From JBJXHC01 sp046160825 (GTDB lineage: Bacteria; Bacteroidota; Ignavibacteria; UBA10030; UBA6906), in contig JBJXHC010000086.1 in NCBI GenBank assembly GCA_046160825.1, positions 1-13,587 of the forward strand: a DNA stretch of 13,587 bases, given 5' to 3'. Below, piece after piece: positions 6,916 to 13,587 of the stretch (position 1 is its first letter; each line of letters begins with the position of its first letter). Below the pieces are notes generated by a model. The model was not told the DNA's origin. It saw only the letters and a program-made list of their open reading frames with translations, and made no database searches. The position numbers and the translations under genes were made by a program.

Positions 6916-8464
6916 TCTTTTGTGCTATGGATTTCCCCTGCAAGAACAACAGCAGATAATCCTTCCCCCCGGCTTTGGAGTCCGTGCCGCTCATATTAAA
7001 TCCGCCGAACGGGTGAACACCCACTAGCGCGCCGGTACACTTGCGGTTCAGGTACAGGTTACCGACGAAAAAGTCCTTCTCCGCCTTCTCCAGCCGTTTT
7101 TTGTTTTTTGTATAGACAGCTCCCGTCAAACCGAACTCTGTGTTGTTGGCAATTGTCAACGCGTCATCAAAGTTCTTTGCCTTGATCACGGCCAGCACAG
7201 GCCCGAATATCTCCTCTTGTGCAATGGTCGCTTTCGGCAACACGTCTGCAACTACAGTCGGTCGAATGAAGTACCCGTCGTCACCCGACTTCACGCCACC
7301 GGCAACAACACGTCCTCCATCGCTCACCGCCTTATCGATGTATGATAATATCTTTTCCTGTGAACTCTTGTTGATCACCGGCCCCATGTAGTTCGCCAGA
7401 TCAGCAGCATCTCCAACCGTGATCGATTCAGCCTTCTTCGCGAGGAGGTCAACAAATTTGTCATAAACTTTTTCATGAACAATCACTCGGGAACAGGCGG
7501 AACATTTTTGTCCCTGGAATCCGAATGCCGATACGGTCACTCCGGCAGCCGCTTCATCAAGGTTCACTCCCTCATCCACAATAATCGAATCCTTGCCGCC
7601 CATCTCCGCAACGACACGCTTGAGCCAGATTTGTCCGGGCTGTACTTTCGCTGCGACTTCATTGATGTGGATGCCGACTTCCTTCGAACCTGTGAACGAA
7701 ACGAACCGTGTCTTCGGATGAGTGACGGCCGTGTCGCCGACAGCTCCACCCGGACCACTGACGAAATTCAAAACGCCGGGGGGCAGCCCGACTTCCTCCA
7801 TGATCTCGAGGAACTGCCAACCGGTGAGAGGCGAATCGCTTGATGGTTTCAAGACAACGGTGTTGCCCGTAACGATTGCGGCGGAAGACATCCCCGAGAG
7901 AATCGCCAATGCAAAATTCCATGGGGGAATAACCACACCGATGCCGAGCGGGATATACACCATCTTCCCCTTCTCGCCCGGGTTCTTGATAACAGGATGA
8001 TCGACTCCGTAACGCAACATCTCACGTGCATAGAATTCGAGGAAGTCAATAGCCTCTGCGGTATCACCATCCGCTTCCGGCCAGGTCTTCCCGACTTCAT
8101 AGATCATCACGGCGTTCAGTTCAAAGCGTTTCTTCTTCATCAACTTCGCTGCTTTGAAGAGGTACTCAGCGCGCTTCTTTGCCGGAACATTCTTCCATTC
8201 CTCGAATGTCGCTGCCGCTACATCCATGGCCTTGTTCGCCAGCGCAGCATCGCCCTTCTGGAATATGCCCACGACTTCGCTTGGCTTCGACGGGTTGTAC
8301 GAGTTGAACTTCTCGGGGGTGTAAATGCGTTCTCCACCAATCACGATGGGATACTCTTTGCCAAACTTCGCTCGTACTTTGCGCAGCGCCTCTTCCTGCT
8401 TTTTCCGGTTCGCCGGCTTGGAGAAGTCAACGAGAGGTTCGTTCTTGAATTTTGAGATTGCCAT
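6905..8464 (-). CDS. rocA: L-glutamate gamma-semialdehyde (1-pyrroline-5-carboxylate) dehydrogenase, RocA/PruA type
   Basis: Aldehyde dehydrogenase that oxidises glutamate gamma-semialdehyde (the open form of 1-pyrroline-5-carboxylate) to glutamate with NAD+, the last step of proline and of arginine/ornithine breakdown. The 519 residues match the stand-alone Bacillus RocA type (about 515), not the PutA fusion. Key residues are visible: N183 in PWNF, the cofactor loop FTGSKEVG (257-264), general base E287 in VVAEMGGKD, nucleophile C321 in GQKCSACSR, and EEIFGPV (417-423). The RocA-like C-terminus has PFGGFNMSGTDSKAGGKDYLLLFLQ. The start is ATG 8464-8462 with AGGAG 6 nt upstream, the clearest ribosome site in the window. 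A candidate promoter and inverted repeat lie just upstream, suggesting its own regulation. No proline dehydrogenase gene is adjacent. Its last two lysine codons and stop fall within a heptad repeat tract. The specific function is well supported by the C-terminal motif; other ALDH families lack it. Confidence 0.93.
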   Translation of the reverse strand: MAISKFKNEPLVDFSKPANRKKQEEALRKVRAKFGKEYPIVIGGERIYTPEKFNSYNPSKPSEVVGIFQKGDAALANKAMDVAAATFEEWKNVPAKKRAEYLFKAAKLMKKKRFELNAVMIYEVGKTWPEADGDTAEAIDFLEFYAREMLRYGVDHPVIKNPGEKGKMVYIPLGIGVVIPPWNFALAILSGMSSAAIVTGNTVVLKPSSDSPLTGWQFLEIMEEVGLPPGVLNFVSGPGGAVGDTAVTHPKTRFVSFTGSKEVGIHINEVAAKVQPGQIWLKRVVAEMGGKDSIIVDEGVNLDEAAAGVTVSAFGFQGQKCSACSRVIVHEKVYDKFVDLLAKKAESITVGDAADLANYMGPVINKSSQEKILSYIDKAVSDGGRVVAGGVKSGDDGYFIRPTVVADVLPKATIAQEEIFGPVLAVIKAKNFDDALTIANNTEFGLTGAVYTKNKKRLEKAEKDFFVGNLYLNRKCTGALVGVHPFGGFNMSGTDSKAGGKDYLLLFLQGKSIAQKIKK

Positions 8465-8494
8465 GATTGCTCCTGAATGAGAACTACAAATGCT

Positions 8495-8521
8495 GGAATA
8501 TTTTATGGAAGTGGTTATTCC
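8495..8521. repeat. Inverted repeat GGAATA-N15-TATTCC upstream of rocA
   Basis: Perfect 6-bp arms (8495-8500 and 8516-8521) flank a 15-base centre and overlap the candidate -10 element and spacer of the rocA promoter. Position and symmetry would suit a repressor dimer site controlling amino-acid catabolism, but this is inference from one occurrence and arms this short can arise by chance. Confidence 0.3.
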
Positions 8522-8528
8522 GTGAGAA
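8500..8528 (-). promoter_or_regulatory. Candidate sigma-70-like promoter for rocA
   Basis: On the minus strand, TTCTCA (8528-8523, 4 of 6 matches to the -35 consensus) is followed after 17 bases by TAAAAT (8505-8500, 5 of 6 matches to the -10 consensus). It lies in the 107-bp gap between the GH3 lipoprotein gene and rocA. A start near 8493 would give a leader of about 30 nt that includes the AGGAG ribosome site. Confidence 0.4.
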
Positions 8529-8571
8529 TGAGATACAATTTAAGACGAAAGAGGTTGAAAAACCAGAGCTT

Positions 8572-11478
8572 CTACCTTAGCGCCTGCACAACAAGATCGT
8601 GCAGCAAGGGCCTGACTTTCAAGATCTTGTTGTTCGCACGCATTGGATAGACTCTGTTGGTCAGAAGTATCACAAATAATTTTCGTTCAGGGTCCGCCCA
8701 GATGGAAGTGCCGGCAAAGCCGGTGTGTCCAAACGATGATTGCGAGAACAAGGTGCCAGCCGATGAGCCGGTTGCCGACTTTGTATCCCAACCAAGAGCC
8801 CGCGTACTTCGCTGCGATTGTCGCTGGGTAAAACGGCTCACCGTACTGTCGCTGAAGAACCGCACGCCACCGTAAGTTCCTCTGTTCATAATCATTTGCA
8901 TGAAGATCGAAAGGTCGGACGCATTGGAGAAAAGCCCCGCGTGTCCGGCCACGCCACCCAGCGCGGCGGCGTTCTCATCGTGTACTGTTCCCTGCACCAA
9001 CGCTTTGCGCCAGACGGAATCATACTCCGTCGGGGCAACCTGTTCCCACACGGCCTTGGACGGCTTAAATGTGGTACTCACCATTTTCAGCGGCTCAAAG
9101 AATTCCCGACGGACGTATGCATCAAGTGACATGCCGGTGATCTTCTCCACGAGATGGCCAAGCGTCAATATGCTCAGGTCGCTGTAGATAGTCGTGTCGC
9201 CCGGGTTCGCTACCAACTCTATCGCAAGCGCAGAATCGAGTGTCGCCTGAGGTGTTGCGCCGACTCCCCACAGCTTTCTAAATGCTGGCAGTCCGCTCGT
9301 ATGTGTCAGAAGATGGCGGATGGTGATTCCGGCTTTTCTCCCGACATTGAACTGGGGAATAAATTTCCCGATAGAATCATTCAGAGTGATTTCCTTCTGA
9401 TCATATAATTTCATAATGGCAGAAGTGGTTGCCACGACCTTCGTGAGAGAAGCAATGTCGAACAGCGTTGCATCATCAATCTCCTTCGCGGCACGATCAT
9501 ATGTATAATTACCGAATGACTTGTTATAGACGACAATGCCATCCTTCACTACGGCAACCTGCGCGGCAGGGAACGCCGAATCGGCTATTGCCGCGAGAAT
9601 TATACTATCGACTCTTTCAAGTCTGCGCTCATCGAACCCTGCAAATGCCGGATCATCAACTCTTAACTCGGAGCGCGCAAAGAGGAGACCCGTGCCGAAA
9701 GGAAATACACCCGGAATGGTGACCGGCAATCTTCCCCTCACATCAATCTCACCGAATAATCCCTCAACGGCGGCTTCAACCATCACTTCTGCGTCCGTGT
9801 ACGCACACATGAGACCGGAGGCTTTGGGAAATGCCGCTACGACGTATGGGTTCCCGAAAGAGATGACCACCGTCGGTTTTGCCAGCGACTCTGCACGTGC
9901 AATGAATGGCAGAAGCCTGTCGGGAATCCCCAGTGTGCCGCTTGCACTTCGCACTTTGGCGTAGAGTGGCATCAGTACAATGTCAGCGCGCTTCATACGC
10001 GTGAGAACGGAATCGAAATCGAGTCTGTTGCTTGAAGGCGTCAGCCGGAATGTTTCAACGTTCGTATGGCGGCGACGGAATTGCTGCGTAAAGTACGCGC
10101 CGAAAGCTTCATTCGTCCACTGTTGAGAGGGCCGGTTTACCTCGGTACGGTTATCGTCAATGTCACTGATGATGACAGTAACAATCTTCTTCTTACCACG
10201 ATGTTGCAACGGGAGAATATTATCCGAGTTGCGGACAACGGTGACAGCATTCCGCGCCACTTCTTTCGCAAGCATCACGTGGTCTTTGCTCGCAACAACT
10301 TCAGCAATTCTGTCGATGTCCACCAGCGGTTCTTCGTCCAGTCGCATCGCACTTTTCGCTCTCAGAATTTTCTCCACTGATGTATTGATGCGATCTTCTG
10401 AGATTTCGCCACGCTCAACAGCTTCCACCACAGCATCAATTGTTGCTCGTTCGTTCGTCGGCATAAGGAGAATATCCACCCCGGCTTTTACTGCCTTCAC
10501 CGCAACATCGCCGATGGAGTTACCACGCATCAGGCCGCGCATATCCATTGCATCCGTGACGACGAGTCCCTGGAAGCCGAGTTCATTCTTCAATACACCG
10601 GTAATAGTGGATGGAGAGAGAGATGCCGGAAGCGATTTACCGGAATCAAGCGCCGGAACTTCGAGATGTGCGATCATCACCGACGCCACCCCATTGTCAA
10701 TTGCATACCTGAATGGAACGAGTTCAAGACTGTCCAATCTCTTGCGATCGAATGGCAGCACGGGAAGATCGAGATGCGAATCCGTGCCGGTGTCTCCATG
10801 ACCGGGGAAGTGTTTCGCTGTGGAAATTACTCCGCCGTCGTTCGAGCCTTTCACAAATGCCCCAACCATTTGATTCACGAGTGCGAGGTCTTCGCCAAAC
10901 GACCGTGTATTGATAACGGGATTGGCCGGATTGTTATTCACGTCAGCAACGGGGGCAAAATTTTGATGGACGCCAATAGCTCTTGCTTCGAGGGCAATCG
11001 ACTTGCCGACGCGATATGCGAAGTCCGGGTTGCGCGTCGCTCCCAAGGCCATTGCGTCCGGGAAGTATGTGCCGCGACGGGTCCGCATGGCAACACCCCG
11101 CTCATAGTCCGCGGCAACGAGCAAGGGAATCTTCGTCCACTTCTGCAACTTATTCAGCAATACTGCCTGCTCATAGACATCGCCCTGGAATACCACCAAC
11201 CCGCCGACTCTCTCCTCCTCCACCAATCGTACAAGACGCTGATATTCATTGCTGGTCGCGCTGATGTAATGTCCGAACGCGCGGGCCATCACCATCTGGG
11301 CAACTTTCTCCCGAAGCGTGAGTGAGGAAAGCGTCTCCTCAACCCATGAGGGTGCCACATCCTCTGATTGCGGCTTCACCACGGGAGGAATTTTCTCAAC
11401 AGACTGTTCGGATGAACTACAGGAAAAGATGATGATGGAGAGAAGAAGAAAAGTTAGTGCGAGCGGGGGACGAATCAT
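8572..11478 (-). CDS. Lipoprotein fusion: NagZ-type GH3 beta-N-acetylglucosaminidase + serine beta-lactamase-fold (AmiE/class C-like) domain
   Basis: 968 residues from ATG 11478. A signal peptide ends in a lipobox (IIFS|C20), then CSSSEQ, so it is probably a lipoprotein facing the periplasm. The GH3 catalytic domain (about 46-378) carries the NagZ signature KHFPGHGDTGTDSH (222-235, with the D233/H235 dyad as acid/base) and nucleophile D309 in VVTDAMDM; it should remove N-acetylglucosamine from cell-wall muropeptides. A GH3 C-terminal alpha/beta domain follows (about 430-600). A serine beta-lactamase/DD-peptidase fold (about 615-968) has S677xxK680 (SLTK), Y765-S-D in place of the YxN motif, and HTG at 918-920. 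In Bacillus, separate NagZ and AmiE (a beta-lactamase-fold MurNAc-L-Ala amidase) work in sequence; I infer the same pair here, though esterase or peptidase activity is possible. It begins 10 nt after the kinase gene. An upstream in-frame TTG (11511) would overlap the kinase and add 11 polar residues before the signal peptide, so I prefer the ATG (a GTG immediately precedes it). Confidence 0.92.
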   Translation of the reverse strand: MIRPPLALTFLLLSIIIFSCSSSEQSVEKIPPVVKPQSEDVAPSWVEETLSSLTLREKVAQMVMARAFGHYISATSNEYQRLVRLVEEERVGGLVVFQGDVYEQAVLLNKLQKWTKIPLLVAADYERGVAMRTRRGTYFPDAMALGATRNPDFAYRVGKSIALEARAIGVHQNFAPVADVNNNPANPVINTRSFGEDLALVNQMVGAFVKGSNDGGVISTAKHFPGHGDTGTDSHLDLPVLPFDRKRLDSLELVPFRYAIDNGVASVMIAHLEVPALDSGKSLPASLSPSTITGVLKNELGFQGLVVTDAMDMRGLMRGNSIGDVAVKAVKAGVDILLMPTNERATIDAVVEAVERGEISEDRINTSVEKILRAKSAMRLDEEPLVDIDRIAEVVASKDHVMLAKEVARNAVTVVRNSDNILPLQHRGKKKIVTVIISDIDDNRTEVNRPSQQWTNEAFGAYFTQQFRRRHTNVETFRLTPSSNRLDFDSVLTRMKRADIVLMPLYAKVRSASGTLGIPDRLLPFIARAESLAKPTVVISFGNPYVVAAFPKASGLMCAYTDAEVMVEAAVEGLFGEIDVRGRLPVTIPGVFPFGTGLLFARSELRVDDPAFAGFDERRLERVDSIILAAIADSAFPAAQVAVVKDGIVVYNKSFGNYTYDRAAKEIDDATLFDIASLTKVVATTSAIMKLYDQKEITLNDSIGKFIPQFNVGRKAGITIRHLLTHTSGLPAFRKLWGVGATPQATLDSALAIELVANPGDTTIYSDLSILTLGHLVEKITGMSLDAYVRREFFEPLKMVSTTFKPSKAVWEQVAPTEYDSVWRKALVQGTVHDENAAALGGVAGHAGLFSNASDLSIFMQMIMNRGTYGGVRFFSDSTVSRFTQRQSQRSTRALGWDTKSATGSSAGTLFSQSSFGHTGFAGTSIWADPERKLFVILLTNRVYPMRANNKILKVRPLLHDLVVQALR

Positions 11479-11488
11479 CACTACCGTT

Positions 11489-12427
11489 TTATGATTTCTT
11501 GAGTCGGTCAAGCGCCATTAATACCGCGCCGTTTGCTGGTGGGTGCAGCGCGGCTCGAACGTCCACTTGCGGCAAGAGCCGGAGGATTTTCATGTGCAGA
11601 ACGTTGCGATACACCGTCTCATGGTCCACCAACCCGCCGGAAAGAACCAGTCCCACCTTGCGCACGATTCCCATCTGCATGACAATGACACGCGCTTGTT
11701 CAACGAGCAGCGTGGCAGCCTTCTGCAGAATACGTTGGGAGACGATATCATTGTTTGCGGCGGATTCAATCACCACCGGTGCCAGCGATGCAATATCGAA
11801 TTTCTCCTGATAGATCGCCGCGATAATCTGATCCCGAGATTCCCACTTGAACTGTCGTGCAAAAATCTCTCTGAGCCTTCCGGAGTCTCCACGCTTATCA
11901 TAGTGAAGCGTCACTGCTATCAACGCTTCTCTCCCGATGAAGAATCCGCTTCCTTCATCGCCCAGTGTTCTTCCCCATCCTCCAACACCGAGGACATCAC
12001 CACGCGAGGTTTTCCCGATGATGATGGAGCCTGTGCCGGCAATAATCACCACGCCGGGACCACCGTCAAATGCACCTTCCAGTGCAACACGGGCGTCTGT
12101 TTCAACGGTAATCGGAAGCGCCTTCTCTCCTTCTTTCTCGAGAAGCGCATTGACGTCGTCTCGAATTCTTGCCCGGTCCGAAGCCCGGCCTACACCTGCA
12201 AGACCGAACAGCACCGACTTGAACTCGCCCGGTTCACAACGCACTTCTTCACAAGATGAATGGATGAGCTGGAAAAGTGTTTTTGCAGCAGTCTCAAAAC
12301 CAACAACATTGGGATTCGTTCCGCGAACTTCACGGCGGGAGATGATGGTACCGTCCTGATCGGCGACAAGGCCGACGGTCTTCGTGCCTCCTCCGTCAAC
12401 TCCGAGAACAAGTGTCTTTCGGCTCAT
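11489..12427 (-). CDS. BadF/BadG-family amino-sugar kinase (N-acetylglucosamine / N-acetylmuramic acid kinase-like)
   Basis: 312 residues of the ASKHA sugar-kinase fold. Phosphate loop 1 is DGGGTKT (11-17). D111 in ETDARVALEGAF fits the catalytic aspartate of GlcNAc kinases; phosphate loop 2 is AGTGS (130-134). GGWGRTLGDEGSGFFIG (149-165) is the block typical of N-acetylglucosamine kinase and Clostridium MurK relatives, and LSGG (262-265) the adenosine loop. No signal peptide, so it acts in the cytoplasm. Neighbourhood is the main clue to substrate: the next gene, 10 nt downstream, encodes a NagZ-like glycosidase lipoprotein, so phosphorylation of GlcNAc or MurNAc released from peptidoglycan is likely. 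Choosing between them, or glucosamine, is not possible from sequence. The BadF/BadG family also includes activators of 2-hydroxyacyl-CoA dehydratase, but these carry cluster-binding cysteines not seen here and no dehydratase genes are nearby. The start is ATG 12427-12425; no Shine-Dalgarno sequence precedes it, which is unusual in this window. Confidence 0.9.
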   Translation of the reverse strand: MSRKTLVLGVDGGGTKTVGLVADQDGTIISRREVRGTNPNVVGFETAAKTLFQLIHSSCEEVRCEPGEFKSVLFGLAGVGRASDRARIRDDVNALLEKEGEKALPITVETDARVALEGAFDGGPGVVIIAGTGSIIIGKTSRGDVLGVGGWGRTLGDEGSGFFIGREALIAVTLHYDKRGDSGRLREIFARQFKWESRDQIIAAIYQEKFDIASLAPVVIESAANNDIVSQRILQKAATLLVEQARVIVMQMGIVRKVGLVLSGGLVDHETVYRNVLHMKILRLLPQVDVRAALHPPANGAVLMALDRLKKS

Positions 12428-12530
12428 GCGAGGTCAGGCACACGGATATGTGAGGAGCACGTTATGCATTTCGGGGAAAATCATACAAAAATTATCGAAT
12501 TCGGGAGTGATAAGCAAGGTAGGATAGAAC

Positions 12531-12566
12531 AGTCAATAGTCATAAGTCAGACAGTCAATGAAGTCA
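12531..12566. repeat. Five regularly spaced AGTCA words in the folD-kinase spacer
   Basis: AGTCA begins at 12531, 12538, 12545, 12553 and 12562 (spacings 7, 7, 8, 9), read as TGACT on the coding strand; two copies sit in ACAGTCAAT. Two of the TGACT words form TTGACT, close to a -35 hexamer, but no good -10 follows at the right distance. The rest of the spacer down to 12428 shows one -10-like TATGAT with no partner. Confidence 0.4.
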
Positions 12567-12608
12567 TTAGCCGAAGAGAAAGAGGATTAATCGGGGCTAT
12601 CGACTCTC

Positions 12609-12638
12609 GACTAACAGACTATTGACTAACAGACTGTT
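12609..12638. repeat. Two 15-bp tandem repeats overlapping the folD stop codon
   Basis: GACTAACAGACTATT (12609-12623) is followed directly by GACTAACAGACTGTT (12624-12638), one mismatch. The pair encodes the last residues of FolD (SVSQ region) and contains its TAG stop at 12621-12619. A partial further unit (GACTCTC) precedes it at 12602. Function unknown; it looks like local duplication into a gene end. Confidence 0.55.
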
Positions 12639-13509
12639 GTATAGCAGCGTCCAGTGTATTTTTCATCAGCATTGCAATCGTCATCGGTCCGACGCCACCC
12701 GGGACGGGAGTGATGGCGCTTGCGATTTGCGAGGCAGATGCAAAGTGAACATCACCAGTGATGCGGCTCCCGTTCTTCGCGGAAGAATCAGGAACGCGGT
12801 TGATGCCAACGTCAATGACAACGCAGCCGGGTTTCAGCATATCGCCTGTAATTGCTTCGGGCCTTCCAATTGCTGCAATCAGAATATCCGCCTGACGGGT
12901 GAACGTCGCCATATCCTTCGCACCTGTATGCACAATGGTGACCACGGCATTGGCACCCTGGTGTTTCTGCAACAGAATATTCATGATCGGTTTGCCGACA
13001 ATGTTGCTGCGCCCCGCAACAACGACGTGTTTCCCGGAGGGATCATTGCCGCTACGCACAAGCAGCTCCTGCACTCCCGCCGGTGTGCATGGGCGCCAAC
13101 AGGGTTGGCCGATCACCAACTTGCCGACATTGACGGGATGAAATCCATCAACATCTTTCCGATAGTCAACAGTTTCGATGACCACGTTCTCATCAATATG
13201 CTTCGGAAGCGGAAGTTGAACAAGAATGCCATGAATCCTGGAATCAGCATTGAATCGCCGAATAAGATCAAGCAACTGATCCTGGGATGTCGTTTCGGAT
13301 AATCGCTCGGTAACGGAATGGAAACCCATTTCCTCGCAGGCCTTCCCCTTTGCGCGCACATATACCTGCGATGCCGGATTCTCTCCAACGAGAATGAAAG
13401 CAAGACCGGGCGTCACGCCGTTTCGTCGGCGCAGGTCATCAGTATCCCGACGCACTTCCGCCTTGATCTGCTCTGCAATTTCCTTTCCGTCGATGACGGT
13501 CGCTGTCAC
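12619..13509 (-). CDS. folD: Bifunctional methylenetetrahydrofolate dehydrogenase / methenyltetrahydrofolate cyclohydrolase
   Basis: Cytoplasmic FolD interconverts 5,10-methylene- and 10-formyl-tetrahydrofolate using NADP(H), supplying one-carbon units for purines and formyl-methionine. From GTG 13509 it is 296 residues. With that start the catalytic residues fall at Y50, K54, Q98 and D121, the same numbers as in E. coli FolD: YVRAKGK, ILVQLPLPKH and KDVDGFHPVN. PCTPAGVQELL, the nucleotide loop VAGRSNIVGKP, VVIDVGIN, TGDVHF and the closing TPVPGGVGPMTIAML are intact. A second GTG two codons upstream (13515) is possible, but AGAGG lies 8 nt from GTG 13509 and only 2 nt from 13515, so the inner start is better. 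The final residues and stop lie in a 15-bp tandem repeat, so the extreme C-terminus is probably not conserved. A 191-bp spacer separates it from the kinase gene; upstream it may follow another gene by about 22 nt. Confidence 0.97.
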   Translation of the reverse strand: MTATVIDGKEIAEQIKAEVRRDTDDLRRRNGVTPGLAFILVGENPASQVYVRAKGKACEEMGFHSVTERLSETTSQDQLLDLIRRFNADSRIHGILVQLPLPKHIDENVVIETVDYRKDVDGFHPVNVGKLVIGQPCWRPCTPAGVQELLVRSGNDPSGKHVVVAGRSNIVGKPIMNILLQKHQGANAVVTIVHTGAKDMATFTRQADILIAAIGRPEAITGDMLKPGCVVIDVGINRVPDSSAKNGSRITGDVHFASASQIASAITPVPGGVGPMTIAMLMKNTLDAAIQQSVSQ

Positions 13510-13531
13510 AATCACATCCTCTTCATTCTCT

Positions 13532-13587
13532 TTATCCGAACGCGGGGAAAATCACGCTTTCCATCTTCAATGCCCGACCCGTCTCAG
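13532..13587 (-). CDS. Possible C-terminal end of an upstream gene (partial, unidentified)
   Basis: One minus-strand frame is open from the window edge to a TAA at 13534-13532 and reads ETGRALKMESVIFPAFG. The other two frames are closed earlier by stops. If real, it is the last 17 codons of a gene ending about 22 nt before folD, consistent with an operon. It is too short to identify and could be non-coding. Confidence 0.3.
   Translation of the reverse strand, partial: ETGRALKMESVIFPAFG

Noticed and set aside
8545..8571. Possible terminator after the GH3 lipoprotein gene (GGTT-TTTC-AACC)
   Set aside because: The stem is only four base pairs and no U-run follows directly, so it is not convincing.
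11479..11511. TTG start giving an 11-residue longer GH3 lipoprotein overlapping the kinase gene
   Set aside because: The extension puts charged, polar residues in front of a complete lipoprotein signal peptide that starts well at ATG 11478; overlap with the kinase stop is also less likely than a 10-nt gap.
10666..12259. Long plus-strand frames (219 and 238 codons) opposite the GH3 lipoprotein and kinase genes
   Set aside because: Both are fully antisense to genes with clear catalytic motifs, have no domain-like composition and no ribosome site. Treated as shadows.
6905..12427. Idea that the window is an accessory or mobile island
   Set aside because: No integrase, transposase, tRNA, attachment repeats or toxin genes are visible, all genes share one strand and look compositionally similar, and most are core metabolism.
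12428..12618. CRISPR-like array suggested by repeated GACT words between folD and the kinase gene
   Set aside because: The repeats are 5-15 bases with no unique spacers of constant length and no cas genes nearby.
12622..13302. 226-codon plus-strand frame opposite folD
   Set aside because: Antisense to intact folD and rich in His/Asn/Cys, as expected from reverse reading; no family resemblance.
13512..13517. ATG followed directly by TGA just upstream of the folD start, like a start-stop regulatory element
   Set aside because: ATGTGA at 13517-13512 is most simply chance overlap of the ribosome site region with GTG start candidates; nothing else supports translational control there.

Overview
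The window reads as ordinary chromosome from a Gram-negative bacterium, most likely in the FCB group (Ignavibacteria/Chlorobiota/Bacteroidota side). This placement is inference. It rests on the SMC N-terminus (GPNGCGKTN Walker A, and IELKMVE where most bacteria have a QG-containing loop), on the lipoprotein fusion of a GH3 glycosidase with a serine beta-lactamase-fold domain, and on about 50% GC judged by eye. I see no phage, IS, CRISPR, rRNA or tRNA signals. Every supported gene lies on the minus strand, so transcription runs from high to low coordinates.

Layout in transcription order: (i) the last codons of an unidentified gene (13587-13532, tentative); (ii) folD, one-carbon metabolism; (iii) a 191-bp spacer rich in short repeats; (iv) a BadF/BadG-type amino-sugar kinase and, 10 nt later, a large lipoprotein joining a NagZ-type GH3 beta-N-acetylglucosaminidase to an AmiE-like beta-lactamase-fold domain, together a likely cell-wall sugar salvage pair; (v) a RocA/PruA-type glutamate-semialdehyde dehydrogenase behind its own candidate promoter; (vi) a second repeat-rich spacer; (vii) sucC, gatB (6-nt gap) and tpiA (57-nt gap), a tight housekeeping run; (viii) a 149-bp AT-rich spacer with a candidate hairpin and promoter; (ix) an 877-residue membrane protein with a GH2 glycosidase fold; (x) 26 nt later, the start of smc, which runs off the window.

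Two things stand out. The GH2-like protein keeps the whole fold, but both catalytic glutamates appear substituted (NE to DQ, and TEFG-type to AKFG). It also carries about six C-terminal transmembrane helices, so it looks like a membrane-anchored pseudo-glycosidase, perhaps a glycan-binding or sensing protein. Second, the kinase plus GH3/beta-lactamase lipoprotein resembles the muropeptide-rescue enzymes of Gram-positive bacteria (separate NagZ and AmiE, plus a MurK-type kinase), compressed into two genes and exported as a lipoprotein.

A smaller pattern is that short tandem repeats overlap the stop codons of two unrelated genes (the dehydrogenase and folD), with further repeat-like tracts in the same two spacers. 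The remaining genes are conserved metabolism. No spacer exceeds 300 bp.
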